This document shows, piece after piece, positions 15,601 to 28,900 of a stretch of DNA of 64,000 bases (position 1 is its first letter; the number at the start of each line of letters is the position of its first letter). The notes beneath the pieces were generated by a model. That model saw nothing but the letters and a program-made list of their open reading frames with translations, did not search any database and was not told where the DNA came from. The position numbers and the translations under genes are program-made. Source of the stretch: Colius striatus (Eukaryota; Chordata; Aves; Coliiformes; Coliidae); assembly GCF_028858725.1 (NCBI RefSeq), contig NC_084762.1:4101374-4165373 (forward strand). Direction: 5' to 3'.

Positions 15601-18600
15601 AACCTGGATGTATAACATTCCACATACCATGATGTTTTGAGTTTGGATACTGTTATGAGCAAAGTGGCCCATCTAGTATTCTCTCCAGACCACTCAAAGT
15701 GTGTTACCAGCACTGTATTAAGGTTCAAGATTTCCTCACATTAGAGTGGCACTAAACTGATGACCAAGGTCTCTGCTGTCTCTGTACCATCAATGGCCAA
15801 ACAATTTTTCTTTTTCAATTGAGAATTCTATGGGAAGAAGAAAACACCTGCTTGAAACGTGCCTAAATCTACTCTGAAAGTCTAAATCTTTTCACCTTTT
15901 CTTCAGAATAGTTACTTCCCTCAGTCAGCAAAATCCCACAGATGCCACTGGGAATGTCAGGAGTTCATGATTTTTTTTAATCTGTAGAAATACATAACAT
16001 GCTCCAGTGTGTTTGATCTTGGTTTTGCCTTAAAGGCTTTCTTTCTGAAATGTGTTGAACCAACCGTTTTTCTGTTTGTATACACATCTGAGTTCCTGCT
16101 TTACTGGAAATGTAACATGCATGACCATGATATTTCTATGCTTATCATTAATGTGTGCACAGGATTATCAGAAGGTGACTCCTTTAGGTAACACCTATTT
16201 GACAATTCCTAACTGCTAACATTTCTGCTATTAAAATGCAAGTAATGATAAGAGGCTGCATTTTGTAAGCCTATGAGCTAAATTAAGTAGCCTGGTACCA
16301 TTACATTTTCTCTTATGGCTTTTCTGTACCCTGCTTCAAACTGCGGTCCCTCTGCAAGGCATCACTCAAACGTGCAGGAAGCTGCACTATCAGAAAGAGC
16401 TCATAGCCTGAGTTGCAATCAGAGGCAACAAGGAAGAGTTGTGAAACAAGAAAAGTAAGGCAGGAAAAGCATGACTGGAAGAAGATAAAAGCTACCTTTG
16501 TATAGAATGAAATGATTCAGAACACTTGACGTTTCTTCTTCCGCTTCCTTTCCTCCTCGACAAGAAAATAAATAACTGCAATTTCTGACCAATATTAACT
16601 AGTCATCACTGTTGGCTAGCCACAGGTAGATGTCATAGAGGAAGTGAAGATGCTAAAGGAAGAGAAGATGTTTCCTTTATGAATAATGAGGCAAGGTGTC
16701 TTTTTTTACAGAAGGGGCCACATAAAAGATCATAACAACATAAGCAAGGCTGACAATCACTGGCAGAAGAGAAGGGAGCAGTGATGAGTTGTAGAGGACC
16801 TGAAAAGCAGAGAGGAGAAGCAGCAGTCCCTCCTGCTGGAGGGCTGTAGGAGAGAGGGCACTTGGCTTGAGCTCAGCATAGGAATTAAGCAGCCACTGTT
16901 GAACTATCACAGCCACCACCACAGGATGGTTGATGGGAACACCTAATGCCTGAGAAACACTAACAACTAAAACCACACATTTCCTATCACTGTTTCCAGA
17001 ATTGCTCATTTTGTCACTTAAAATAAAAAGCCTTTTTCAAGCAGACTTTGTGAATTGGGCAGAATGCTTTTCCCGACCCAAGAGCCACATGAAACACTTC
17101 AGCATCACTTGATCTCAAGCCTTTTTCAGTCACCTTATTTTATCATCAAGCTGACAGCTCTTGCATTGCATTAATTGAAACATAACTACTGGGAGATTTT
17201 TTTTGCCCCTTTTTCACCTTTTCTCAGTTCAGTCACCAACCCCTTTCTCATTTGTCCTCTGTCCCTCAAAAATCCTGATTACTTCAGATAGGTCTGTGAG
17301 GAACTTGTATTAGTCATAAGTAGGGTGCTCCAATTGCTTAATCAGGACGTGGATATTGCCAACACTTCACTGCGGAGGTGTTTCTGGTGGGGTTTGTATT
17401 TTGCCCTGTAGCCTTCCTCCACAATGTCAGCCACCTTAATAAATGAAGCCATTTTGCTGACACAACTGAGAGGAACTTTCTCTGGCATTTGTAATTGGAG
17501 CTTCAGTAACTGATTGTCCTGAAAAATATGAAAAAAGTATTCTAGGAGGGATTAGCTCTTGGTTAGGAGCTAGAAACAGAGTGTTTAAATGCCATGAAAT
17601 CAAGCAGTGCTCTGCAGACCATTCTGGAAGAACAACTCTGTGTGGATCAGCTTCTTTAACACAGCTGCAGAGATTACAGAGACAAGGCTGTGTAAAGCTT
17701 CTATCTGTCTGTCATTGGAGTTGTCAGTGATCAGGCAGATGGGTTACTGACCCCCCTGAACCAGCCCCTTTGCAGAGTCACATGAAGTTCCACCTTTCCT
17801 CAGATATAGAGTCCCAGACCCTGCTAACACAATCAGCAAGGGATAAACTACCACAGTCTTTGGCTAGATACGCTTCCCCTTTAATCATGACGACCACTGC
17901 CTTTATCAAGCCTGCCTTCAGCCAAGTGGCAGACTCTCAATACTACCTGGCAGAGCAATTGAAACCCAATCTGTGCAGAAGGGTATTCTGCTGCCCTCAG
18001 GCTCAGCTCTCCTCTTGAGCATTGCCTTGCCATATTTTTAGACTCTAGGAAAGCTTTTTGCCTTTGAGAAGTGTCACAGAGTCCAGAGCTCCCCCTCTAT
18101 TTCCACCTCCTCTTTCCAAGTGACAATGTTCCGTGTATTTCCCAGACAGCCCCTGAACAAGCTCTCCTTTGTTTTCTCTTTTCTTTTTTTCTGGCTTTTT
18201 CTATCCCTTCCCACCATACTGACACCCACTACATGAACACTGGATCCTTCCATTTGTGCTCTCTGCAGCTCTTCAGCCTTTTCTGGGCTGTGCTACATTT
18301 GTAGACTTCCTCTCCCTGCCCCATGTTAGATAAAACTCCAGTAAAACCAGCAACAGCTGCCAGGAGGATCCAGTCCGAAAGTCAGAAGGCTCACACAGCA
18401 TGTTACTAACATTTGGAGTGTTAGACAACCTCTAGGCAAGTACATAACCTATGTACTGTGATCATACAATTGTATTATTTGTTTACTATCATATGCAAAA
18501 CAAATCTGACAGTTGCTAATGAGCTTTTCAGCTTCTCTAGAGGCAAAATCACTAATGCACAGTAGCACTGTCTGAGAATTTCCACCAGGCTTTGCAAGAG

Positions 18601-18944
18601 GGAGAAAAAGGCGATAAAGAGCCCTCTGATCCTGTATCCCTTTCTCCTTCAGAAAGCTGCTGAGCAAAGAGCTAAATGAACATGCTAAGGTCACCTGAAA
18701 ACCAGCTCTGCCCAGCTCTTCAGTAGCTCTTTGAGAACAAAATAAATATTGAATACTTTAAAACACTGATCACATTTAATATTTACCCTAACTTAAAAGC
18801 AGAATAGTCAATAAAGCAGGAGACTACCTAGTCAAATCTATCATGGTAAAGAACCAGATAACATTAGAGTGCAAATTTTAAGCTATGATAACTGGAGAGT
18901 GTCTGAGAGGAGATACTTTTTCAGGAGACTGAAAGGTCTGAAAA
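619..18944. other. Gene-poor unique DNA, no supported gene
   Basis: This is 18 kb without a reading frame I can assign to a family. The open frames are 60-110 codons, lack recognisable domains, and lie on both strands with no consistent splice structure. I looked on the minus strand for the cysteine-rich RING and IBR exons of RNF144B, the expected left neighbour of DEK, and did not find them. Pyrimidine-rich patches occur near 8,300-8,370 and 12,030-12,050. Intronic or regulatory sequence is possible but cannot be shown from one genome. Confidence 0.55.
1778..1799. repeat. Perfect 10-bp inverted repeat (hairpin)
   Basis: Two perfect 10-base arms, gagggtgcaa and ttgcaccctc, are separated by a 2-base GG spacer. 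The palindrome could form a short cruciform or RNA hairpin. It is too short and isolated to call a microRNA precursor, and no neighbouring gene gives it a role. Confidence 0.7.
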
Positions 18945-19917
18945 GTCGGCAGTGGTGTTCACCAGGGCTTAGTGTGAGAACCAGTCTTGTTTAATATCTT
19001 TATCAATGGTCTGGGTGAGGGGATCAAGTGCACCCTCGGTAATTTTGCAGACAAGTTGGGCAGAAGAGCTGATCTGTGTGAGAGCAGGAAGGCTCTACAG
19101 AGAGATCTGGCCAGGCTGGAGTGATGGGCTGAGTCCAATAGGATGAGGTCAAACGATGCTGAGGGTCAGGTCCTGCACTGGGGCCACAACAACTCCATGC
19201 AACACTCCAGGCTGGGGATGAGTGGCTGGAAAGCTGCCTGGATGGAAAGGACCTGGGGGTGTTGGTCAACAGCCACCTGAACATGAGCCGGCAGCGTGCC
19301 CAGGTGGCCAAGAATGCCAATGGCATCCTGGCTTGTATCAGAAACAGTATGACCAGCAGGACCCAGGCAGTGATTGTCCCACTGTACTTGACACTGATGA
19401 GGCTACAGCTCTAGTGCTGTGTTCAGTGTTGGTCCCCTCACTCACTGTCAGAGGGACGCTGAGGGGCTGAAGCGTGGCCAGAGCCAGGCAGCAGAGCTGG
19501 GGAAGAGTTTGGAGCACAAGTCTGATGGGGAATGCATGAGGGACCTGGAGGTGTTCAGCCTGGTAAAAAGGTGACTGAGAGATCTTCTCACTCTTAACAA
19601 CTCCTTAACAGGAGTGGTTAGGTGAAGGTCAGTCTCTTCTCCCAAGTAACAAGCAATAGAATGAGAGGAAACAGCCTGAAGCTGTGTCATGGGAGGTTTA
19701 GATTGGAGGCTGAGAAAAACTTCTTCCCCAGAAGGGTTGTCAAGCATTGTAAAGGGCTACCCAGGGAAGAGGTGGAGCCACGGTCCCAGGAGATATTCAA
19801 AAGCTGTGTAGATGAAGTGTTGAGGGACATGGCTTAGTACTGGCTGTGGCATGGGCTCTGTGATCTTATATGTTTTTTCCAACCTAAAGGATTCAATCAT
19901 TTTATGATTCCATGAAA
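18945..19917 (+). mobile_element. CR1 LINE, 3' kilobase with decayed reverse transcriptase end
   Basis: This is the longest CR1 copy in the window, about 970 bases. Translation in shifting frames recalls the C-terminal part of the CR1 ORF2 reverse transcriptase: a LFNIFING stretch near 18,990, an FAD-like catalytic block around 19,045, and an AKNANGILACIR-like stretch near 19,310. The last 71 codons (19,622-19,837) are uninterrupted and read LFSQVTSNRMRGN, NFFPRRVVKH and VLRDMA before a stop, which is the usual end of CR1 ORF2. A 3' UTR and a tail of ATGATTCCATG type follow. Several frameshifts and stops upstream mean it is dead. Confidence 0.92.
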
Positions 19918-22229
19918 AGATGTGCCACTTAGTACAACAGCCTGTTACTGGGTTTAGCACATTATCTCTTCAGACTCCACCAAACAGCTTCCTGAGGATC
20001 TTAGTTAACTGTGATCAGATGAAATACTGCTGGAGGACAAAGTTACTGGTGTTCCCCACTGTTCACTTGCAGGATAAATGCCTTTGAGATCCAGAGCAAA
20101 CAACAATACACCAAACTACAGTCTTCCTATTTTTCCTTTGCCAGACTGGTTGTAGCTTGCTCAATAAGCCTCCTTCACCCCTCCTCTGCCTTCCTTTCCT
20201 TCTGCTCCCTCTCCTCCCTTTGTATTACAATGTGCAGTATAAGGTTGTTAAATCTGTGAACGTTAGAGAAAAGTATCCTTCTGAATGCATTCAGCAGGAA
20301 CCATCAAAGCAGTTGCATGCAAGGTCTAAAGGTGATTCTTTCCATTCTCTCTGAAACTGTGGCTCTTCACAAGTGCATTCCAGGCTTGACTTTGAAATTC
20401 CCTTTTGATGCAACTACATATTGGTCTTCATTTTAGAGTTTCCTTTCAGTAAAACTACTGTCTGTGTTTTCTTTTAAAGTATTGTGAGGAAATACAAACA
20501 CAGAAAGCTGTATGTTTATATCAATATTCTAGAGGCAGGTAGAACGGAATGAAGCTTTGCCATCATGATTTATACTGTCAATAGAAAGCTTTAACTAAGT
20601 TACAGCAATATTATTCAGCTGAATTTAGTTTGTTGTACAGAAAACATATGTGAGATATAAATCTCAAGAAACAAACAAAAAAAATCTCTTTAGCCACAGG
20701 CACTTTAATATCACCAGTGGGCTTAGGTATACTTTCAACATTCTGTCTGTTCAATGCTAATGCCAATGGACTGGGCAGATTAGATATGCCTACCAGTGCA
20801 GCTCCTCAGTAAATTACAGCCTTTCTATCCACAGCAGGCTCTCAATAATTCCATTTTCTCTAGAAATGAAAATGTATCTTTGGAACAAAAGAAAGCCTTC
20901 AGTCATCGAGCCATTCACCAATAGTTTTGTTAGTATCTTAGGAATATAACCATACACCAAAGCATGCCTACACTTCTGTAAGCCATGCTGGAAGGAGCAG
21001 GATCAATGAAGTCTGATTTCCTATAGAATATGTCCTACATTTAGCCCCCACAGCATAACCCAGTCCCTGATCCCTCCAGGGGCTCACAGCTGTATTCCCT
21101 AAGCTGCCTTGCAGTTGTCATTCCTCACACAATACCTGAACTTCTTCATCACACACACGGCTGTCTCCTTCCAAGTGTCCTCCCACAGCATTCCTCCACC
21201 ACCTCCTCTCCACATCTTCCTCCTTTCTAGAGTCATCACCCTCATTCTCCCTCTCCCACTCAGCTCCTGACAGCCTAGTGCTACATCTGCACTGATGGGG
21301 GACCAGTGGCAGAATAAATTAGACATGAAAATTGTCTCCTCCAGTCTGGCAGACACAACTACAAGTTGAGCAGTGAGTCCCAACATCATTAGAGGGAAGA
21401 TGAATGGACAAAGGAACAAGTAAGATGGCTACACATCTTGTGTTTTCTTTGGAAGCTAAAAGTCTAGTCTCTTCCAAAGCCTATTGGGATGTTGCTTGGT
21501 GTTCCTTCTCAGGAACCACATCAGCATAACAGTTATCAGAAAATTCACCTTTCAAAAACATCCTGGTGTAATTATTTTTCATTGTACAACTTCCCCTTTG
21601 GGAAGCTCAAAAGATAAAATAGTAAGTATGTTGCTGAGTTTTATGCATTTTATTGAAGCTTTTAAGAAGCCATTTAACAATATTAGTGCTGCTGCCTCAG
21701 ATTGAGCTCCTCAGTCCTATCTGCCACCTACAGAAGGTCCTTGGCGTGACACAACAGGATGCACTAAGCAATTCCTCAAAAAAGATGGGCTTGTGGCAAG
21801 GTTTTTGTTTTCCCCTGGCCATGAGAGATCAGCGTGATAACAGCATGAGATTTCAGTAGCAGTCAAGTAGTTCTTGCATTTGTATTTTGAAATTGTATCA
21901 TGGAGCCTAGAGCAAAATTCACTGTGTGGTGGAAACACAATCCCAAAAACGTATGGACTGTCAGCAAAACCAACAGGGACTGAGCCTACAGGATCCAGCT
22001 GTCTTTGGGAATCTTTAAACAGGCAGTCCCTTGAAAACTAAATAAAAGGCAGGAGTGGAAAAATGGGGAAACGGCCATGGATATGCTGGGTTTCCAGAGT
22101 GTGCCTGTATGCTTGCCATTGGACTATAAATTACCTTTTACCACCATCCACATAAAATTTCCCACTTCTAGCTGAACTACTCAGCTGAAAACTGGGAGCC
22201 ATTAACTTCAAATAATAGAGAGAAAATGC

Positions 22230-22242
22230 TATATATATATAT
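22230..22242. repeat. Short (AT)n microsatellite
   Basis: A 13-base run of alternating T and A lies in unique DNA. It is a short dinucleotide tract that could be length-variable. Confidence 0.8.
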
Positions 22243-22523
22243 CATAGTAAAGTATTTAGCTGCAATTATAGTGGCCAACATCCATTTTCTTAGATTATCA
22301 ATACGGTGCATTTCTATGAAAAGGGGTTAGCATGATTTACTGCTGTTTATATGGTTCAGTAGGCATCTGTGGACTTCATAAACTCAGTCAAAACCACAGA
22401 ACCACAGGTCTGTATACCAATAGCAGTGGAAATACTAAGTACCAGGTACTGGGTTTGGACCATTACAACCAGTTTCTACTGGCAGAAGTCAGGATCTAAC
22501 ACAGTCATGTTGCTTGCACTGCG

Positions 22524-22558
22524 CTTTCTTTCTTTCCTTCCTTCCTTCCTTTTCTTTC
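22524..22558. repeat. CTTT/CTTC pyrimidine microsatellite
   Basis: About 35 bases of CTTT units change into CTTC units and back, giving an uninterrupted pyrimidine strand. Such tracts can be polymorphic. Confidence 0.85.
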
Positions 22559-22821
22559 ATGCCCTCTCTGCAATCCAGGAACATGTTACCTTTTCCTCTA
22601 GCAAAAGCCACACCTTTGAAGGACAAGATTAATACATGTTCTAAATGAAAAGAGGCATTGAGGCAAATAACACTGTCCAGGAAAGAGGATTGTCTGCATT
22701 TGTTGAGGCCCCCAGTTGAATTTCTTTAACCAGAAAGACAGAGCTCTGAATGTGCCTTTAGTTTTTGGTTTGTGTTGTTGATGATTACGAATGGCCTTTT
22801 TATTATTACTATTATAATTTG

Positions 22822-22914
22822 CAAAATCACAGAATCTCAAGGGCTGGAAGGGACCTGGAAAGCTCATCCAGTCCAACCCCCCTGCCAGAGCAGCACCACC
22901 TAGAGTGGGGCACA
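22822..22914 (-). mobile_element. CR1 LINE 3' end fragment, antisense
   Basis: The plus strand reads 'atcacagaatctcaagggct', then a ggaagggacct block and 'ccagtccaacccccctgcca', which is the reverse complement of the CR1 3' terminus. About 90 bases survive. It belongs to the same broad subfamily as the copies at 448 and 32,950. Confidence 0.9.
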
Positions 22915-25900
22915 ATGATACATTTAATTATTTTTTCTAAATGTTTTTAATGAAAATGCTAACAAATGTCCCTCGCCTACAACAAGGTTTTATTACAGAA
23001 TTTATGCAATGCAGAACAAAAATACTCCTTCCAAAAACCCTGTAACAATCTCAGTGATAACTAATGGGAGTAGTTTATAATTTAGCCTCAGACAAGTTAG
23101 CATCTTAGAACTACTTGACCCTTCTAAACAGGAGCCTTTATCTTCTCATAAAGTGAAATATATTAATCTCTCCTGACTCTGGCATAATTCTGCTTCTTCC
23201 TGAAATGTTGCAGTTCTCAGCAATTATTTGAATCTTGTTCTGAGACCTTGAATTACAGAGGCTAAAAATACTAAACTGGGTTATTTCAAGTAGAAAGTGT
23301 ATATATTAATTCACACTAGCAAGAACTGAGTAAACAAATGAACTCAAGCTTTCCAAAATCACAGTATTTTGTATTCTGTTTTCTATTCAAACAAAGCCCA
23401 GTCAAATAGAAGTAATCATGACACAGAAGACTGAAATAATTCTTAAATGTTCTTTTCACTGAACATTTCATCTGTTCAGCTTAATGCCAACACAGGCTCT
23501 CCTTAAATCCTAGGCTGTGGTCCTGGGATAAATTGTTGATTATATCAAAGGAACTTTCTCTTTGCCTAAATATTTGATACCTGGCTGGCATTTTCACTGG
23601 CCAAGTGTGCTTTGCAAGCTTTATAAACTGTGCTGCAGCCTATGCTATTTTGGTTCTATGATAGCTAGAAACAGGAGCTGAAAACAAGTCCAAGCCTGTC
23701 ATTTTCTAATCTAAGTCACCACATGCATCATGCTTCATCAGTGATGAAAAGTAGAAATACAGCAGCCTGATGTCTCAGGCTGAATAGTGTCTTTAGCCAT
23801 AGAGAACATCCAGAAGACATTTTAAAGCAGTTTAATGTCCATAGCTCTAATTCATTTTGTGTGCAGCAAACTGAACTACACATCCACACTGCTGACTGCA
23901 TCTATCCTCAAAGCAAACTGAAATGACTTTGATTATGGTAATTGGCAGGTATAACATCAGCAGTGTTTAGGGAAAGACAGCCATGCTGTCCTCCATGCAA
24001 TCACTGCAAAACTTCTCAGCAGGACAGGCAAAACTAAATGCTACTGCCCTGAGGATGAGAAAAAAGGAAGTAATTTTGTCCTCATCCCTGGGCCAGCAAC
24101 ATGTAGCTTGGAAACAGCAGCAGAGCAGGGGTATGGGTGGGGTGGAGATGCTAGGAGAGTGGTTATGGTAGGTGGTGAAGTGAGTAAGGGTGAGGACCTG
24201 AAAGAGGCCTGGAGGCATTCTCAAATACCCCTAGAGAGAGGGTACCAGCAAGGAGTTACAGAGTTCTGCATGGGGGAGAAGGCTTAGGAGACATCAAGGG
24301 CAGGTTTTCTTCTGCTGCCCTCACCTCCCCACCCTCCTTCTCCCAGTTTGACCTCAGTCCAGCACACCCCTCTATTGCTTTTCAACAGTGTCCTCTTTCC
24401 CCATCTCTCACCCTGGCAGGCAAAGCATCCTAAGTCACCTCTGATCACCCTTAGGTACCTTTCTTCATACATTCCTTTTCTCCCACTTCCCTTGGGAACT
24501 TCTGGCATGTAAGAACAGTAATGTGACCTTGATGAGACTTGGAGGAGAGAGAATTATAAAACAGACCAAGAACATTCTTTCCCTGCTCTCTTTGCAGGCT
24601 GTTCTGGTCAGTTAACACTTCCCTCACCATCAGCCAGAATTTCCCCCGACTGGTTTAAGTCTTGCTTAGAAATTCATAGCCTCCTTTTGGGTACTGGATA
24701 TTTTGAGTCACCAAGTCTCAGGAATCCAAAAGAAAAGCCAAATGGAAATATCTCTCTCCGATCTTGAAATAGTTCAAATAGATGTTCCTACTCTTGTGCC
24801 TGCTACAACATTACATTTCTTTACTTCTAAAAATTCCACTTGGAGGCTGAATGTTTTGGACAGAACAACCACACACCGAGGGCTAAAAATAAGTTACATA
24901 TACCTGTGACTGGAAACAATCTGGCAGCGCCAGGAAAATCCAAGAAAATGAAGAGTGTTTGAAAGCCAAAGAAAGTCTCTGCTGCTGCCAATATTATTTA
25001 ACACAGAAAAAGCTCCATTGGTTTCTAGGATATTGGGCCCATAAACTGACTACCAACCTATCTTTCAAGTCCCATTTGTGTCTTTTGTGGTGACTTGCCA
25101 TAGGGAAAAAAAAGCCCTTCATTTTCCTAAGCAAGCAACCTACTCATGGCTCTCCACAAACTCCTGTCAAAATAAGTGTGTACATTTTTGTGTACATAAA
25201 AGCTTTAAGTTTGAAAGCACCATTGTATTAATTTTGGTGCATAACTTCAGGCTTCCCTCTGACAATAGCAAATGCTGCTGCCTAGAGTGATGTAAATTGC
25301 ATACCACAGTAACTAATTCAATTTGTAATGTCTCTCCCTTTCTCTAATATCAATTATCTTTTACAACACCACAGTGTCATTGAAAAACACTACAATAAAT
25401 TGTGCACAAGAACCACTTGACAAGGAAAAATCAAGAGGGAGGTATGAAAAAAATGTATCTGATTACAAAGACTCTGTAAACTGAGACCATGGAATCACTG
25501 TTCCCCCACAGCTTATGGAGTGCTCCTATTTTATGTTTTTTCCGATCAACACAGAGCAGGTTTTGCATCTTCCCTTCTTACCACCTCAGTGGTATCACTG
25601 GAATAAACACACTCAGTCCAAGTTTCAGTCAATGTACAACGACATAGCCTTTCCAGGCTGCACTGGAAATTCACACCAGCTAAGAATCATTCTTACATGC
25701 ACAAAGTGTATAATGTTTGGTCCTGTTTTTGAAAAGCAAGTATAAAGTGAGTGAAAAACACTTTCAAACAAGCAGAGCTACATCTCACACTCACCTCTGC
25801 ATACAGTGCTTGCATATAGCACAACGCAGATTTGGGCTTCATAATACAAGGGCTATTATAAATTATCATGGAAGGAAAGAAATTCAAAGATGGACAGACA

Positions 25901-28900
25901 AGCAGAAAGAAACATAAACATGTAGTTATCTTAAACCACTTGGAACAGGAACATGAAGAAAATCCTGTCTGCTAATCAGAAAAAATGTATAAAGATTGAA
26001 ACCAGTTAGATCACTACATATAAAAGGCTCATTTCTCAAAACCTGAAATACTTGCTCCGTAACAGCAGGCTGTATGGCTCATCTTTCAAAGACACTGATT
26101 TATTTTTTTCTTGAAAAGGAAAGCCTTCCACTATTCTAATGAGAACAGTGCTTTGAATCATTTAATTCAAGATAACAAAATGCCTTACAATCGTCCTCAA
26201 TTATAAACATGACATTGTGTTACTGTGTATTAGTCTAAAGAGCCCTCTAGTGTCCATCTATCGCAGGCATAAAGAAATTATTTCCAGTGACTAAGGAACT
26301 TTCTTGCAAATCTCTACCTATTAAGTCTACCAAACACCTCTAAGCTAACAGAAAGCAAGCAAATTTTAGGCACTGGGTGATCCATCTGCATTAAGAAAAT
26401 AATTTAAATTCCATAATTTAAATCTCCATTTATTTATATATACAGACAAAGAGCCTTGTGCCTCCAAAACTAACTAGTTCTCTGATTCAGTCACTGCCAC
26501 TGAAAGTCAATGACTAATGGGTCTCGCTGCATTATCTCAAAGAGGCATTTTTCTATAGAGACTCTGTTCAGTTGAGTTCTTGAACGATCACCACATTCCA
26601 CTTGAAGCAATGAATTGCAAAAACCTTCAGATCATGTTGTGGAAAAAAGGGTATGCCCTACTCCCTCATCTAGGCCAATGGTATTGCCTGTGGAGATAAG
26701 CTATGAATCACACCACAACATGCTCCAGTGCTACCAAAGGCCGTAGAAAATGCATATAGAGAGCTCCCTACCCACCATCTGGGAAAAGATTCTAACCCAT
26801 TCCTCCATTAAAAGGAGCTGCAAGACAAGACGTGTTCAATCTATGATACAGCACAAAATATTCTTACATTTTGTCCAGGGGGGGTCTACAGATAAACCTA
26901 CACCATGTGTACCTATAGGATAACACATATTCTGGACACAAAGAACAATCTCAGAGACACACCTCATCAGAGCACTGCCTTGACTGTCTCGTTCTCACCT
27001 TTCACATCAGATTTGAAATTAAGAGTGAGATCCTTCTGACACTGCAATCCAGTTGACTTGCAGTGAATACCTAGGTCAATGAACTCCTAAACGGTGTGTC
27101 TTTGAGCCTTAGAATCATAGAATAGTAGCCATAGAATCATAGCCTTCTTACAAGCTTTTCCATTGCTCACAGGTTTTTTGAGTGAGCTGCTGGGTCCAGG
27201 GAAACATCTTATTTAAATGGATACTTAAGAATGAACTGCATTATCAAATAACCTTGACCTAAAGCTTGTAGCTTTCTGAACAAGTCCTGCACCTTAAGCT
27301 CTGTACTTTCCTTCCTCTCTGGAACAGCCTTGCATCTTGTAGTGGCAGACTGCATCCGGGCTCTGTCTGAGTTCAAGAAAGGTACAGCGCCTATATGAAC
27401 ATGAAAGAGTCCACAACCCTGCAGAGACATCATCTCCACAATGCAAATGTATGACAACTGCCTCATCATTGACTTTCCATGGATCAACAATCCTTCCTGT
27501 AAACAAGGTCCCAAGAATTAGACAACGCAGGGTAAGTATAGCTTTCCACAGATAAAGCAGTCTAATTCAATCCACTCTGAAACCTCCAACACCTTGAGGT
27601 CATGTTCCTAAAAAACGTTTATCAGTATGGTGCTTACTGAATCTTCCAGCCCACACGAGTGCTATGGAATTCCCAGTGCTGGGTGGTTGCCAACTGTCAC
27701 AGAATGATTCCCATTCCCTTCTTTAAGGGGAAAATCGTTGTTATAACAAGTTGGTTATCTAAATGTAAATGAAACTCATTTTTCCCATCAGTATCAATAA
27801 AATTATCAGGCAGAATAAGTAAAAGGAAAACACATAAAATCCCATCCTGAAATTACTTTACTGAGGTCATTAACCGCAAGGTCAAAGCAGAGTTTTTGAA
27901 GATTTTATGAAGAACAACAGTACCAAAGGAGAAAACCTTGTTTTCCCAAAGGAAATTCACTGCTCTTTTACTAGTACTATATTTTCCATGTAAATTAGAG
28001 TTATATTCTCAGTGTCCTGTTATGATTTCCCTCTTCCTGTAACCTCTACTAGAAAATGAAAAAGCAGCATGAAAGAAAGTAGACTGACACTAGAACAAAT
28101 TAATTATGATGCTCTGACACAGGGGATTGGATTGTTTTATTATATTAATGATAATATAGATTAGATTTAAAGAACCCTACTGGTCCTACTTCACAGAGGC
28201 TACAGATGTCAGAAGAATATTTTGTTACAGCAAGCAGTAAGTTTCAAGGTCAGGAATGAACTGAGCATGTCATTATTTGACAGGAACATTTTCAAATACT
28301 TCCCACGACTCAGAATCAGGTTTGACAGCTGCTATCAAGCCAATTGTCACAAACACAAGGTTTCATTTTCACTCTGACATAGCCCAAAGCTAGCAACTAG
28401 TCTATCCCCTGAGAAACACATGATACTATATACCAAATGTATTCAATATTCTTCTTTATCCTCCTTAAAGAAAGTCAAGGTAAGGAAAAACATGAACTCC
28501 TTGTTGAAAGGTGGCTCTGTAGAGGGTAACTCAAGTAAGCAAGTGTGTTTTCTTCATCCAAAAATTGAAACAGAAATATGCATCTTCTGCAAGTTCCTTA
28601 ATGAGAACTGCAATTCTGGAGTTAAAAAGGTTACAAGTACTTCTGCCTTTAGCTTTAAAAATACATTGAACAAAAATCATTTGTGAGCTTCTATTCCATA
28701 CACCAGTCTTTGACTAATAACTCATTTCTCCTGCCCACTTCTCAAGAGAGATTTCAAAAATCAATGCATTACCCTTCTGCAATCAAGAAGTTTTATGGAT
28801 CTCATAAAATTTTACACTGATCTCTTAAAATGTCCCTAAACCTTACGTGCCAAAAGAGGAGATTTAAATACTTGCCCAAGATTCTTTCAAGCCATTTCAG

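Larger units (their letters stand above)
19918..22821. other. Non-coding stretch, no gene seen
   Basis: Unique sequence with two simple repeats (listed separately) and no supported exon. The minus-strand frame at 21,099-21,419 is open for 106 codons but shows no known motif and no convincing splice context. Confidence 0.55.

Noticed and set aside
19024-19747. Several 80-100 codon frames on both strands
   Set aside because: They lie within the CR1 element and are fragments or shadows of its reverse transcriptase and 3' UTR.
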